From the NCBI RefSeq assembly GCF_026342015.1, contig NZ_JAPENL010000003.1, positions 1-64,000 of the forward strand: a DNA stretch of 64,000 nucleotides, read 5' to 3'. The stretch is from Micromonospora lupini (GTDB taxonomy: Bacteria; Actinomycetota; Actinomycetes; Mycobacteriales; Micromonosporaceae). The translations under genes were made by a program, and so were the position numbers. Below, piece by piece: positions 42,396 to 50,798 of the stretch (within the stretch, counting starts at the first letter, position 1; each line of letters starts with the position of its first letter). The notes beneath the pieces were generated by a model, which saw only the letters and a list, made by a program, of their open reading frames with translations, searched no databases and was not told the origin of the DNA.

Positions 42396-42902
42396 TCAGC
42401 CGCCGAAGCCGACCCGCTGCGCGTTGCCGGCGGCCACGGCCCGGACGGCGAGCGCCGCGTCGAGCGCCGCCACTGTCGCCGCCCAGCCCTTGTCCTCCGC
42501 CGAGCCGGGCAGACCGGCCCGGTCCCGGGCCTGCTCGATGGTCTCCACGGTGAGCACACCGTGCGCCACCGGCTTGCCCTCGTCCAGCGCCACCCGGGTC
42601 AGCCCGTCGGTGACCGACCGGCACACGTAGTCGAAGTGGGCGGTTGAGCCACGCACCACCACGCCGAGCGCGACCACCACGTCGCAGCGGCGCGCGAGGG
42701 CCTGGGCGACGACAGGCAGCTCGACGGAGCCGGCGACGCGCGCCACCACGGACCGCGCCCCGCACGCCTCGGCGGCGGCGACCGCGCGCTCCAACATGTG
42801 GTCGGTCAGGTCGCCGTGCCAACGCGCGGCCACCACCCCGACGGTCAGCCCCGCGGCGTCGACCGCCTCGACTCCCGGCTCGCCGAAACCCGCCATCGTC
42901 AT
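42396..42902 (-). CDS. ribH: 6,7-dimethyl-8-ribityllumazine synthase
   Basis: 168 residues. Condenses the ribA and ribB pathway products to lumazine. The catalytic segment HGVLTVETIEQA and the phosphate-binding GSTAHFDYVC region are intact, as is PGSVELP-type AGSVELPVVAQAL. ATG 42902 overlaps the ribBA stop by 4 bp; ATG 42896 is an alternative. Last gene of the rib operon. Confidence 0.95.
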   Translation of the reverse strand: MTMAGFGEPGVEAVDAAGLTVGVVAARWHGDLTDHMLERAVAAAEACGARSVVARVAGSVELPVVAQALARRCDVVVALGVVVRGSTAHFDYVCRSVTDGLTRVALDEGKPVAHGVLTVETIEQARDRAGLPGSAEDKGWAATVAALDAALAVRAVAAGNAQRVGFGG

Positions 42903-44164
42903 GCTCCGATCTCGTCGTCGGCGACCGGACGCCCCAGCGGCGCCTCGGACACCTCGTCCAACTCGTCCAGCAGGTGACCCATCCGGTCCCGCTTGGTGCG
43001 CAGGTAGCGCAGGTTCTCCGGGTGCGCGCCGGCCGGCAGGCTCTCCCGGCCGGTGACGGTGAGCCCGTAGCCCTCCAGCCCGGCCCGCTTGGCCGGGTTG
43101 TTGGTCAGCAGCCGCATCGAGCGCACGCCCAGGTCGTAGAGGATCTGGGCGCCGGTGCCGTAGTCGCGGGCGTCGGCCGGCAGCCCCAGGTCGAGGTTGG
43201 CGTCCACGGTGTCCCGACCCTGGTCCTGCAACTGGTACGCCTGCAGCTTGTGCAGCAGGCCGATGCCGCGTCCCTCGTGGCCGCGGACGTAGAGCACCAC
43301 GCCCCGCCCCTCGCGGGCGACCCGGGCCAGCGCGGCGTCCAACTGCGGCCCGCAGTCGCAGCGCAGCGAGCCGAACACGTCCCCGGTCAGGCACTCGGAG
43401 TGGACCCGGACCAGCACGTCCTGGCCGTCGCCGAGGTCGCCGAGCACCATCGCGACGTGCTCGGCCGGGTCGTGCTCGGCGCGGTAGCCGAGCGCCCGGA
43501 ACACCCCGTGCCGCGTCGGCATCCGGGCGTCGGCGACCAGCTCGACCTGCTTCTCGGTACGCCGCCGGTAGGCGATCAGGTCGGCGATGGTGATCAGCGT
43601 GAGGCCGTGCTCGGCGGCGAACTTCTCCAGGTCCGGCAGCCGCATCATGGTGCCGTCGTCGTTGATCAGCTCGCAGAGCACGCCGGCCGGACGCAGACCG
43701 GCGAGCCGGGTCAGGTCGATCCCCGCCTCGGTGTGCCCGGGCCGGCGCAGCACCCCGCCCTCGCGGGCGCGCAGCGGCACCACGTGCCCGGGCCGGGCCA
43801 GGTCGGTCGGGTCGGTCGCCGCCCCGGCGAGCAGCCGGCTGGTGTGCGCGCGGTCGGCCGCCGAGATGCCTGTGCTGATCCCCTCCCGGGCGTCCACGGT
43901 CACCGTGTACGCGGTGCCGCGCCGATCCTGGTTGGTGTGGTGCATCGGCGGGAGGTCGAGCCGGTCGGCCTCGCTCTCGGTCAACGCCACGCAGACGTAC
44001 CCCGAGGTGTGACGCACCATGAACGCCATCAGCTCCGGCGTGGCCCGCTCGGCCGCGAAGATCAGGTCGCCCTCGTTCTCCCGATCGGCGTCGTCGACCA
44101 CGACGACAGGCCGCCCGGCGGCGATCTCGGCGATCGCCTCCTCGATATCCCCGAAGCTGCTCAT
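42899..44164 (-). CDS. ribBA: bifunctional DHBP synthase / GTP cyclohydrolase II
   Basis: 421 residues. N-terminal RibB domain (about 1-205): DDADRENEGDLIFAAE and the HTEAGIDLTRLAG segment. C-terminal RibA domain (about 210-400): SECLTGDVFGSLRCDCGPQL gives the three zinc cysteines, then RGHEGRGIGL. It feeds both branches of riboflavin synthesis. Start overlaps the ribM stop by 4 bp, stop overlaps ribH. Confidence 0.97.
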   Translation of the reverse strand: MSSFGDIEEAIAEIAAGRPVVVVDDADRENEGDLIFAAERATPELMAFMVRHTSGYVCVALTESEADRLDLPPMHHTNQDRRGTAYTVTVDAREGISTGISAADRAHTSRLLAGAATDPTDLARPGHVVPLRAREGGVLRRPGHTEAGIDLTRLAGLRPAGVLCELINDDGTMMRLPDLEKFAAEHGLTLITIADLIAYRRRTEKQVELVADARMPTRHGVFRALGYRAEHDPAEHVAMVLGDLGDGQDVLVRVHSECLTGDVFGSLRCDCGPQLDAALARVAREGRGVVLYVRGHEGRGIGLLHKLQAYQLQDQGRDTVDANLDLGLPADARDYGTGAQILYDLGVRSMRLLTNNPAKRAGLEGYGLTVTGRESLPAGAHPENLRYLRTKRDRMGHLLDELDEVSEAPLGRPVADDEIGA

Positions 44165-44850
44165 GCGACGGCCTCCGTGTAGGTGGGCGGGAGTGCGGCG
44201 GCCGGGCGGGTGGCACGCGAGGTGCGCCACCAGGCGGCGAAGCCCCAGACGCAGAAGGCGCCGTAGACCAGGTACATGGCCGCCGACGGGTAGAACCCGC
44301 CACGCAGCAGCAGCGGCACGCCGACCGCGTCCACCGCGATCCACACCAGCCAGAACTCGACCCAGCCGCGGGCCATGCCGTAGGTCGCCAGCAGACTGCC
44401 GGTGAGGATCCAGGCGTCCGGCAGCGGGCCCCAGGAGCCCAGCGCCTTGAGCACCGGGTACGCGGCGGCGGTGCCGACCACGGCGGCCAACAGCAGGATC
44501 AGCCGTTCCCGGCCGGTGGCCCAGCGCGGCAGCACCGCGGCGTGGCCCGCGTCGACGCGGCTGTTGCGTCGCCACCGCCACCAGCCGTAGACGCTCACCG
44601 CGAAGAAGAACACCTGCCGGCCGGCCTGTCCGTACAGGTCGTGGGCCTGCGGGGTGGCGAACACCCCGCCGAGGAAGACGGTGAACAGCAGCGCGTTGCC
44701 GATCATGCCGACCGGCCACGCCCAGACCAGGCGGCGCAGCCCGAGCAGCGCCGAGACCAGCCCGAACACGTTGCCGACGATCTCCCGGGCCAGCACCGGC
44801 GAGCCGGCCACCTGCACCTGGGCGTCGAGCAGCCAGCCGAGGGGGCCCAT
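44161..44850 (-). CDS. ribM: PnuC-family riboflavin transporter (RibM type)
   Basis: 229 residues, about seven membrane segments, PnuC/SWEET-like fold (WPVGMIGNALLFTVFLGG, YGWWRW). PnuC proteins carry vitamins by facilitated diffusion. Placement between ribE and ribBA under an FMN riboswitch matches RibM, the riboflavin carrier of Streptomyces and Corynebacterium. The start shares one base with the ribE stop (TGATG). Confidence 0.85.
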   Translation of the reverse strand: MGPLGWLLDAQVQVAGSPVLAREIVGNVFGLVSALLGLRRLVWAWPVGMIGNALLFTVFLGGVFATPQAHDLYGQAGRQVFFFAVSVYGWWRWRRNSRVDAGHAAVLPRWATGRERLILLLAAVVGTAAAYPVLKALGSWGPLPDAWILTGSLLATYGMARGWVEFWLVWIAVDAVGVPLLLRGGFYPSAAMYLVYGAFCVWGFAAWWRTSRATRPAAALPPTYTEAVA

Positions 44851-45491
44851 CAGGCCACCCCGCCCGTGCTCGGCGTCGCCTGCGACGCGTCGTCGGTCAG
44901 CCGGGCGCCGAGCAGCCGCTCGACGTACTTGGCCAGTACGTCGACCTCCAGGTTGACCGGGTCGCCGACGCCCTTCGCGCCGAGCGTGGTCAGCTTCAGG
45001 GTGGTCGGGATCAGCCCGACGGCGAACTCGTCCGCGCCCACCTCGGCGACGGTCAGCGACACGCCGTCGATGGTGATCGAGCCCTTCTCCACGACGTACC
45101 GGGCCAGGGCGGCGGGCAGCCGGAACCGCACCGTCTCCCACTGCTCGGCCGGTTCCCGGGCGACGAGTTCGCCGACGCCGTCGACGTGGCCCTGCACCAG
45201 GTGACCGCCGAGGCGGCTGCCCAGCGCGGCGGCCCGCTCCAGGTTGACCGGGTCGCCGGGGCGCAGCGCGCCAAGCGCGGAGCGGCGCAGGGTCTCGCCC
45301 ATGACGTCGGCGGTGAAGACGCCGTCGGCCGCGTCCACCACGGTCAGGCAGACGCCGTTGACGGCTATGGAATCACCGTGGCGGGCGTCCGAGGTGACCA
45401 ACGGGCCGCGCACGGCGACAAGCGCCGAATCGCCCGCCGTGGCCGTTACCCGGACGATCTCCCCCAACTCCTCGACAATGCCGGTGAACAT
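44850..45491 (-). CDS. ribE: riboflavin synthase alpha chain
   Basis: 213 residues built of two homologous lumazine-binding barrels. The N-terminal MFTGIVEELGEI is diagnostic. Each barrel has its own binding motif: SIAVNGVCLTVV in the first and SITIDGVSLTVAEV in the second. It dismutates two lumazines to riboflavin. Starts one base after the ribD stop. Confidence 0.96.
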   Translation of the reverse strand: MFTGIVEELGEIVRVTATAGDSALVAVRGPLVTSDARHGDSIAVNGVCLTVVDAADGVFTADVMGETLRRSALGALRPGDPVNLERAAALGSRLGGHLVQGHVDGVGELVAREPAEQWETVRFRLPAALARYVVEKGSITIDGVSLTVAEVGADEFAVGLIPTTLKLTTLGAKGVGDPVNLEVDVLAKYVERLLGARLTDDASQATPSTGGVA

Positions 45492-45492
45492 G

Positions 45493-46554
45493 TCAGCCCT
45501 CCCTTTTGCGGGGCAAAGCGGTGATCCGGAGATCCGGACCGACCTGCGTAACGTCGACGAACTCCAGATCGATGGCCTCAGCGATGGTCGTCACTCCCGC
45601 GTCGACGAGGGCTGTGGGTCCGGCGCCGAGCAGCCGGGGCGCGACGTACCCGACGATCTTGTCGACCAGGCCGGCGGCCAGGAACGCGCCGGCCAGCCGG
45701 GGGCCGCCCTCCAGCAGCACCGCACGGACCCCGCGCTGGTGCAGCGCCGCGAGCAGCGCCGGTAGGTCGACCCGACCGTCCGGGCCCGCGCCCACCTCCG
45801 CCGTGGTCGCGATCCACGTCCGCGCGGCGCCGTCGCGGACCCGGGCGTCGACGGGGGTACGCCCCGAGCTGTCCACCACCACCCGCAGCGGCTGCCGGAT
45901 GGCCAGGCTGCCGTCGCGCAGGTTGCGGGCGGTCAACCGGGGGTCGTCGGCGAGCACGGTGCCCACCCCGGCGACGACCGCGTCGACGGTGCCGCGCAGC
46001 GCGTGCACGTCGATCCGGGCCGCCTCCGAGGTGATCCACATGCTGGTGCCGTCCGCCGCGGCGGACCGGCCGTCGACTGTGGCGGCGTACTTCCAGATGA
46101 CGTACGGCCAGCCCCGGCGCATCGAGGTCAACCACGCGACGTTGCCGGCCTCGGCCTCGTCGCCGCGTACCCCCAGATCCACCTGGACCCCGGCGGAGCG
46201 CAACGTGGCGGCGCCGCCGGAGGCGACCGGGTTCGGGTCGGGCACGGCGATGACGACGCGGGCCACCCCGGCCTGGACGAGCGCGGTGCTGCAGGGGCCG
46301 GTGCGGCCGGTGTGGTCGCAGGGTTCCAGAGTGACGACTGCGGTGCCGCCCTCGGCGCGCGGGCCGGCCTGGGCCAGCGCCACGATCTCGGCGTGCGGCC
46401 CGCCGGCGTACGCGTGGAAACCCTCCCCCACGACCTCGCCGTCGGCGTCCAGCAGCACGCACCCGACCACCGGGTTGGGGCTTGTGGTGCCCAGCCCGCG
46501 CGCTGCCAGCTCGATCGCACGCCGCATCGCCTCTTCGACGGAGACGCTGGCCAT
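45493..46554 (-). CDS. ribD: bifunctional pyrimidine deaminase / reductase
   Basis: 353 residues. N-terminal deaminase (about 1-145) with zinc motif GGPHAEIVAL and TLEPCDHTGRTGPC. C-terminal NADPH-dependent reductase (about 150-350), with ADDPRLTARN and VLLEGGPRLAGAFL. Starts at ATG 46554 with GGAAAGG just upstream. First gene of the rib operon, following the FMN riboswitch. Confidence 0.96.
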   Translation of the reverse strand: MASVSVEEAMRRAIELAARGLGTTSPNPVVGCVLLDADGEVVGEGFHAYAGGPHAEIVALAQAGPRAEGGTAVVTLEPCDHTGRTGPCSTALVQAGVARVVIAVPDPNPVASGGAATLRSAGVQVDLGVRGDEAEAGNVAWLTSMRRGWPYVIWKYAATVDGRSAAADGTSMWITSEAARIDVHALRGTVDAVVAGVGTVLADDPRLTARNLRDGSLAIRQPLRVVVDSSGRTPVDARVRDGAARTWIATTAEVGAGPDGRVDLPALLAALHQRGVRAVLLEGGPRLAGAFLAAGLVDKIVGYVAPRLLGAGPTALVDAGVTTIAEAIDLEFVDVTQVGPDLRITALPRKREG

Positions 46555-46715
46555 CGCCCTTTCCTGCCCTCTCACTCGCCGGTCCGCGCGCGGCGGTCAG
46601 GGAGGCGGCATGGGCCGCGGGCAGGCGGCGGCGGATTCCGGGTACGGCACAGCCGACCCGGATGGGCGGCACGGCACGCTGACGCCAGCGGCCGGCTCAA
46701 GACCCGTCCGTCCCG

Positions 46716-46885
46716 CGCGCTGTCTCCCATCCGGACTGTCTGGGGGCGGACGAACCGCCTCCAACCGTCGGCCCCGGATTTTCACCAGGTCCACCGGCCG
46801 GCCGAAGCCGTCCGGGTCGCGGGCTGACCACGGTTGGACCGTGGATCACCGCCGGTTCGGAATTTCACCGAGTCCCGCCAGCGCG
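46716..46885 (-). promoter_or_regulatory. FMN riboswitch (RFN element)
   Basis: On the minus strand the element runs from P1 (CGCGCTG, 46885-46879) through GACTCGGTGAAATTCCGAACC and CCTGGTGAAAATCCGG to GTCCGGATGGGAGACAG. P1 closes with a perfect 7-bp match at 46722-46716. FMN binding should reduce rib expression. About 160 nt separate it from ribD; no U-tailed terminator is seen there, so translation control is more likely. Confidence 0.95.
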
Positions 46886-46964
46886 TGGTGGGTACCTCGC
46901 AGTCTTACACGCTTCGCGGGCTCCGACACCTCCGAGGCGAGCTACTTCACAGCGGGGTCACGCG
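46886..46964. other. short gap holding the start of the rib transcript
   Basis: Lies between the GGDEF gene stop and the riboswitch. The rib promoter must be here or inside the GGDEF gene. I see no strong -35/-10 pair. Confidence 0.4.
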
Positions 46965-47921
46965 TCAGGTGACGCCGCGCCGCCGGTCCACCGCCACGTA
47001 CGAGCCCGGTTGACTCTTGGCGACCGTTTTCATCTCGGAGGCGACGGCGATGGCCTCGAGAGGGTCGGTGAACCGCTTGCCGGCGTCGGAGAGGGAGACG
47101 CCGATGGACAGCGTGACCAGGGCCGCTCGGCGGATGGTGCCGCGCCGGTCCTTCAACTCGACGAACCCGCGCTCGCGGTCGGTCGGGTCGTAGAGCGTGT
47201 CGGCGGCCTTCTCGAAGTCGACAACCGCCCGGGAGGTCAGCTGGCGGACCTGGTCCGGCGCGCAGACGATGACGAAGTCGTCGCCGCCGACGTGACCGAG
47301 GAAGGCCGGCGGCAGACCCACCGCCACCACCGCCCGGTGCAGGCTGCGGGCCAGCGCGGAGATGAAGTCGTCGCCCCGGACGAAGCCGTACCGGTCGTTG
47401 ACGCTCTTGAACCGGTCGATGTCGATGTAGCCGACCGCGTAGTCCACCCCGTGCCGGACCCGGTCGCTGATCTCCCGACGGATCCGGCTGTTGCCGGGCA
47501 ACCCGGTCAGCGGGGAGACCTCCCGGAACTCCTTGTTGCGCCGCAGCGTCGAGGACACCCGGGCCACCAGCTCGGCGGTGTCGAACGGCTTGACCAGGTA
47601 GTCGTCCGCGCCGGCGCTGAGCCCGTGGACCTTGTCCACGGTCATTCCCTTCGCCGTCAACATGATCACCGGCAGGGCGGAGGTCATCGGATCGGCGCGC
47701 AGCCGTCGGGTCAGCTCCAGACCGTCGACGCGGGGCATCATGAGGTCGACCACCGCCAGGTCGGGCCGCTGCCGCTCGATGACCTCCAGGGCCTCCTGAC
47801 CGTCGCTGGCGTGAATCACCTCGAAGCCGTGCAGCCGCAGGTTGAACTCGACGAAGCGGGCGATGTCCTCGTCGTCGTCGACGACGAGGATGATGTCCTT
47901 GCGGTCGCCCTCGGGCTCCAC
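46965..47921 (-). CDS. response regulator with GGDEF (diguanylate cyclase) domain
   Basis: 318 residues. Receiver domain (about 9-125): acidic pair VVDDDED, phospho-acceptor in VVDLMMPRVDG, conserved Lys in DYLVKPFD. GGDEF domain (about 140-305) with active site HVGGDDFVIV, i.e. GGDDF, which suits an active cyclase. It would make c-di-GMP when phosphorylated. GTG 47921 begins one base past the rpe stop. No partner kinase is nearby. Confidence 0.9.
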   Translation of the reverse strand: MEPEGDRKDIILVVDDDEDIARFVEFNLRLHGFEVIHASDGQEALEVIERQRPDLAVVDLMMPRVDGLELTRRLRADPMTSALPVIMLTAKGMTVDKVHGLSAGADDYLVKPFDTAELVARVSSTLRRNKEFREVSPLTGLPGNSRIRREISDRVRHGVDYAVGYIDIDRFKSVNDRYGFVRGDDFISALARSLHRAVVAVGLPPAFLGHVGGDDFVIVCAPDQVRQLTSRAVVDFEKAADTLYDPTDRERGFVELKDRRGTIRRAALVTLSIGVSLSDAGKRFTDPLEAIAVASEMKTVAKSQPGSYVAVDRRRGVT

Positions 47922-47922
47922 C

Positions 47923-48603
47923 TCAGGCCCCGGGCGCCGCGCGCTCCGCCAGCGCCCGCAGGTGCCGGACGGCCTCCGCCGGGTCGGCGGCGCCGTAGAC
48001 GGCCGTCCCGGCCACGAACGCGTCGGCCCCGGCGGCGGCCGCCTGCTCGATGGTGTCGGCGGCGATCCCGCCGTCCACCTCGATGCGCAGCTCCAGGTGG
48101 CCGGCGTCGACGTGCCGGCGGGCGGCGCGGACCTTGTCCAGCATCTGCGGGATGAACCGCTGCCCGCCGAAGCCCGCCTTGATCGTCATGATCAGCAGGG
48201 TGTCGAAGCTGGGCAGCAGCTCCAGGTACGGCTCGATCGGCGTGTCCCGGTCGATGGCCAGCCCGGCCTTCGCGCCGGCCGAGCGCAGGTCCTTCGCGAG
48301 CGCCACCGGGTCGTCGGCCGCCTCGGCGTGGAACGTGACGTTGTACGCCCCGGCGTCGGCGTACCCGGGGGCCCACCGGCGCGGGTCGGAGATCATCAGG
48401 TGCACGTCGAACGGCATCGTGGTGGCGGCGCGCAGGCTCTGCACCACGGGCAGGCCAATTGTCAGGTTGGGCACGAAATGGTTGTCCATCACGTCCACGT
48501 GCAACCAGTCCGCGGCGTCCTCGACGGCACGGACCTCTTCGGCGAGGCGGGCGAAATCGGCGGCCAGGATGCTCGGCGCGACGATCGGCGGCGGTACGGT
48601 CAC
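47923..48603 (-). CDS. rpe: ribulose-phosphate 3-epimerase
   Basis: 226 residues, TIM barrel of the pentose phosphate pathway. IVAPSILAADFARL, HVDVMDNHFVPNLTIG and FDVHLMI hold the metal-binding His and Asp residues; EVDGGIAADT closes the barrel. GTG 48603 lies six bases after TACACT, so a leaderless message is plausible. Upstream in-frame sequence is excluded. Confidence 0.96.
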   Translation of the reverse strand: MTVPPPIVAPSILAADFARLAEEVRAVEDAADWLHVDVMDNHFVPNLTIGLPVVQSLRAATTMPFDVHLMISDPRRWAPGYADAGAYNVTFHAEAADDPVALAKDLRSAGAKAGLAIDRDTPIEPYLELLPSFDTLLIMTIKAGFGGQRFIPQMLDKVRAARRHVDAGHLELRIEVDGGIAADTIEQAAAAGADAFVAGTAVYGAADPAEAVRHLRALAERAAPGA

Positions 48604-48857
48604 GGGGCCAGTGTACGAACGTGGCCACCCGCCGCCCGCAGCACGGCACCAACTCCGACGCGCTGTGATCCAGCAGTGACCAGTAGTGCAGAATAAGCCG
48701 GTCCGGGCCCCCGATTCCGGACGAACAGACATCAGTGGCTGGCCGATCGACCCAAACGCGACGACACTCCAAGCGGGACGGTGCCGTAGGCTGCACGCCC
48801 GCCGGGGTCGCGCCGCGGGGCGCGGTGACCGGTCGCCAGCTCCCGGGAGGGCGGACG

Positions 48858-49748
48858 ATGCGACGGTGGCTTCCAGCGCTGGCGCTGGTCGGCATCACGA
48901 CGATGCTGCTGGCCGGCTGCGCGCCGGCCCGAGGCGCGGACGGCGACCTCACCGACGACTGGCCGGCACTGCGGGTTCCTAGACCATTCACTCCCGCCAC
49001 CGACACCTGCCTGCCCCGGATCACCTCGGTCGTGCAGGCCAGTACGTACGAGACTGTCGACTGCGCCCGCAGCCACCTCGCCGAGGCGATCCACGTCGGC
49101 ACGTTCACCGGCACGGCCGCGCGGGCCGGCACCCGACCGGGCCCGGGCTCGGCCGCTCTGCGCGCGGCCCGCTCCGAGTGCGACCAGAGGGCCCGGGAGG
49201 TGCTCGGCGGCGACTGGCACACGGCCCGGCTCACCCTGACGCTCTCGCTGCCCAGCGGCCCGGCCTGGACCGGCGGCGCGCGCTGGTTCCGCTGCGACCT
49301 CAGCGAGACCGACAGCATCGACAACACCCGGCCGGTGAACCGCGTCGGCAGCCTGCGCGGCGCGTTGATCGGCGACACCCCGCTGACCCACGGCTGCTTC
49401 GACCCCAAGCTGATCGGCGACAACCTCAACTACATGGCCCCGGTGCTCTGCACCGAGCCGCACCGCGCCGAGTTCGTCGGCGTCTACTCCGAACGGGACA
49501 TGAGCTGGGGCGAGTTCACCCGCGCGGGCGAGCAGGCGCACCGGCGCTGCATGACCTTGATCGCCGCGTACGCGGCCGTGCCGAACAACAGCGACCTGCC
49601 GTACCGGGCCGGGTCCATCTACTACCCCCCGTCGCAGCGGGAATGGGAGGAGGGCGACCGTGGGGTGCGCTGTTTCCTGTGGAGCGACGACCGCAAACTC
49701 ACCCGTTCGATGCGCGGCGCCGGCCCCGAGGGACTGCCCGCCATCTGA
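48858..49748 (+). CDS. septum-formation-family lipoprotein, copy 1
   Basis: 296 residues. Lipoprotein signal with lipobox LLAGC. The mature region has a repeated layout of about 120 residues (C...AEAIHVGTF; C...HRAEFVGVY), each with paired cysteines, typical of the actinobacterial Septum_form domain. The role is poorly defined. ATG 48858 has GGGAGG seven bases upstream. The next gene is a paralogue of the same length. Confidence 0.82.
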   Translation: MRRWLPALALVGITTMLLAGCAPARGADGDLTDDWPALRVPRPFTPATDTCLPRITSVVQASTYETVDCARSHLAEAIHVGTFTGTAARAGTRPGPGSAALRAARSECDQRAREVLGGDWHTARLTLTLSLPSGPAWTGGARWFRCDLSETDSIDNTRPVNRVGSLRGALIGDTPLTHGCFDPKLIGDNLNYMAPVLCTEPHRAEFVGVYSERDMSWGEFTRAGEQAHRRCMTLIAAYAAVPNNSDLPYRAGSIYYPPSQREWEEGDRGVRCFLWSDDRKLTRSMRGAGPEGLPAI

Positions 49749-49832
49749 GCCACGGTGCCGTATGCTGCTGCGCCGTGGCGCTACCGGCCGGCTGGGGGCC
49801 GACCGGAGGTCACCGGCGGCGGGAGGTTGAAG

Positions 49833-50723
49833 ATGCGACGGTGGTTGACGGCGATTGCCGGGGGCGCGGCGGTGGCCCTGGCGCTCACCGGCTGTGGCGC
49901 ACCCGCCGGAGTCGACAGTGACCTCACCGACGACTGGCCGACGCCCGTGGCGGCGCAACAGTTCGTCCCCACCGCCGGCGTCTGCCACCACTCCTCCCAG
50001 CAGGTCGGCTTCCTTAGTGGCTACAACCCCATGGAGTGCCGCGAGTCGCACCGCGTGGAGACCATCCACGTCGGCACGCTCACCGGCCCCGGCGCGGAGC
50101 GTGGCACGCCCCCGCCGGCCGGTTCGGAGGGCATGCGGGCCGCGCAGGCCGGCTGCCAGACGGAGGTCAACAAGGCGATCGGCGCCGACTGGCGCTCCGG
50201 GCGCCTCGGGCTGACGGTCGTGCTGCCGTCGGGGCCCGCCTGGGCCGGCGGGGCCCGCTGGTACCGCTGTGACATCACCGAGATCGCCAGCATCGACGAC
50301 ACCGCCGTCGACCTGCGCACCGGCAGCCTGCGGGGCGCGCTGACCGGCGCGTCGCCGCTGGCGTACCGCTGCTTCAACCCCAAGCTGGTCAAGGACAAGA
50401 TCGAGGAGATGGTGGCGGTGTCCTGCACCGCCAAGCACCACGCCGAGTTCGTGGGGATCTGGCAGGCGCCGGACATCAGCTACGCGGAGTTCGAACGCAC
50501 CAGCAAGCGCACCCACCGGGCGTGCCAGTCGGTGACCGCCAAATACGCCAAGGTGCCGGACAACTCCCAGCTCGACTTCCGCGCCGGAACGATCTACTAC
50601 CAGCCGTACGAGCAGGAGTGGCGCAACGGCAACCGCGGCGTGCAGTGCTTCCTGTGGATCAGCGACCGGAACCTGACCCGCTCGCTGCGCAACGCCGGCA
50701 GCAAGGGCCTCCCGGTCACCTGA
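49833..50723 (+). CDS. septum-formation-family lipoprotein, copy 2
   Basis: 296 residues, the same length as copy 1 and clearly a tandem duplicate. Shared blocks include DLTDDWP, LPSGPAW-GGARW-RCD, GSLRGAL and NGNRGVQCFLW. Lipobox ALTGC. ATG 49833 has GGGAGG upstream. The upstream sequence GGTGCCGTA-GCTGC is also shared, so each copy likely has its own promoter. Confidence 0.82.
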   Translation: MRRWLTAIAGGAAVALALTGCGAPAGVDSDLTDDWPTPVAAQQFVPTAGVCHHSSQQVGFLSGYNPMECRESHRVETIHVGTLTGPGAERGTPPPAGSEGMRAAQAGCQTEVNKAIGADWRSGRLGLTVVLPSGPAWAGGARWYRCDITEIASIDDTAVDLRTGSLRGALTGASPLAYRCFNPKLVKDKIEEMVAVSCTAKHHAEFVGIWQAPDISYAEFERTSKRTHRACQSVTAKYAKVPDNSQLDFRAGTIYYQPYEQEWRNGNRGVQCFLWISDRNLTRSLRNAGSKGLPVT

Positions 50724-50738
50724 CCTCGGCCGACACCA

Positions 50739-50767
50739 CCGCACCCGGCCGACCCGGCCGGGTGCGG
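50739..50767. terminator. bidirectional terminator between lipoprotein copy 2 and rsmB
   Basis: CCGCACCCGGCCG-ACC-CGGCCGGGTGCGG: a perfect 13-bp stem in the convergent gap, 15 bp after the plus-strand stop and 31 bp after rsmB. Confidence 0.8.
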
Positions 50768-50798
50768 TGTCACGTTCAGCCCCTGCGCGGGACGGCTG

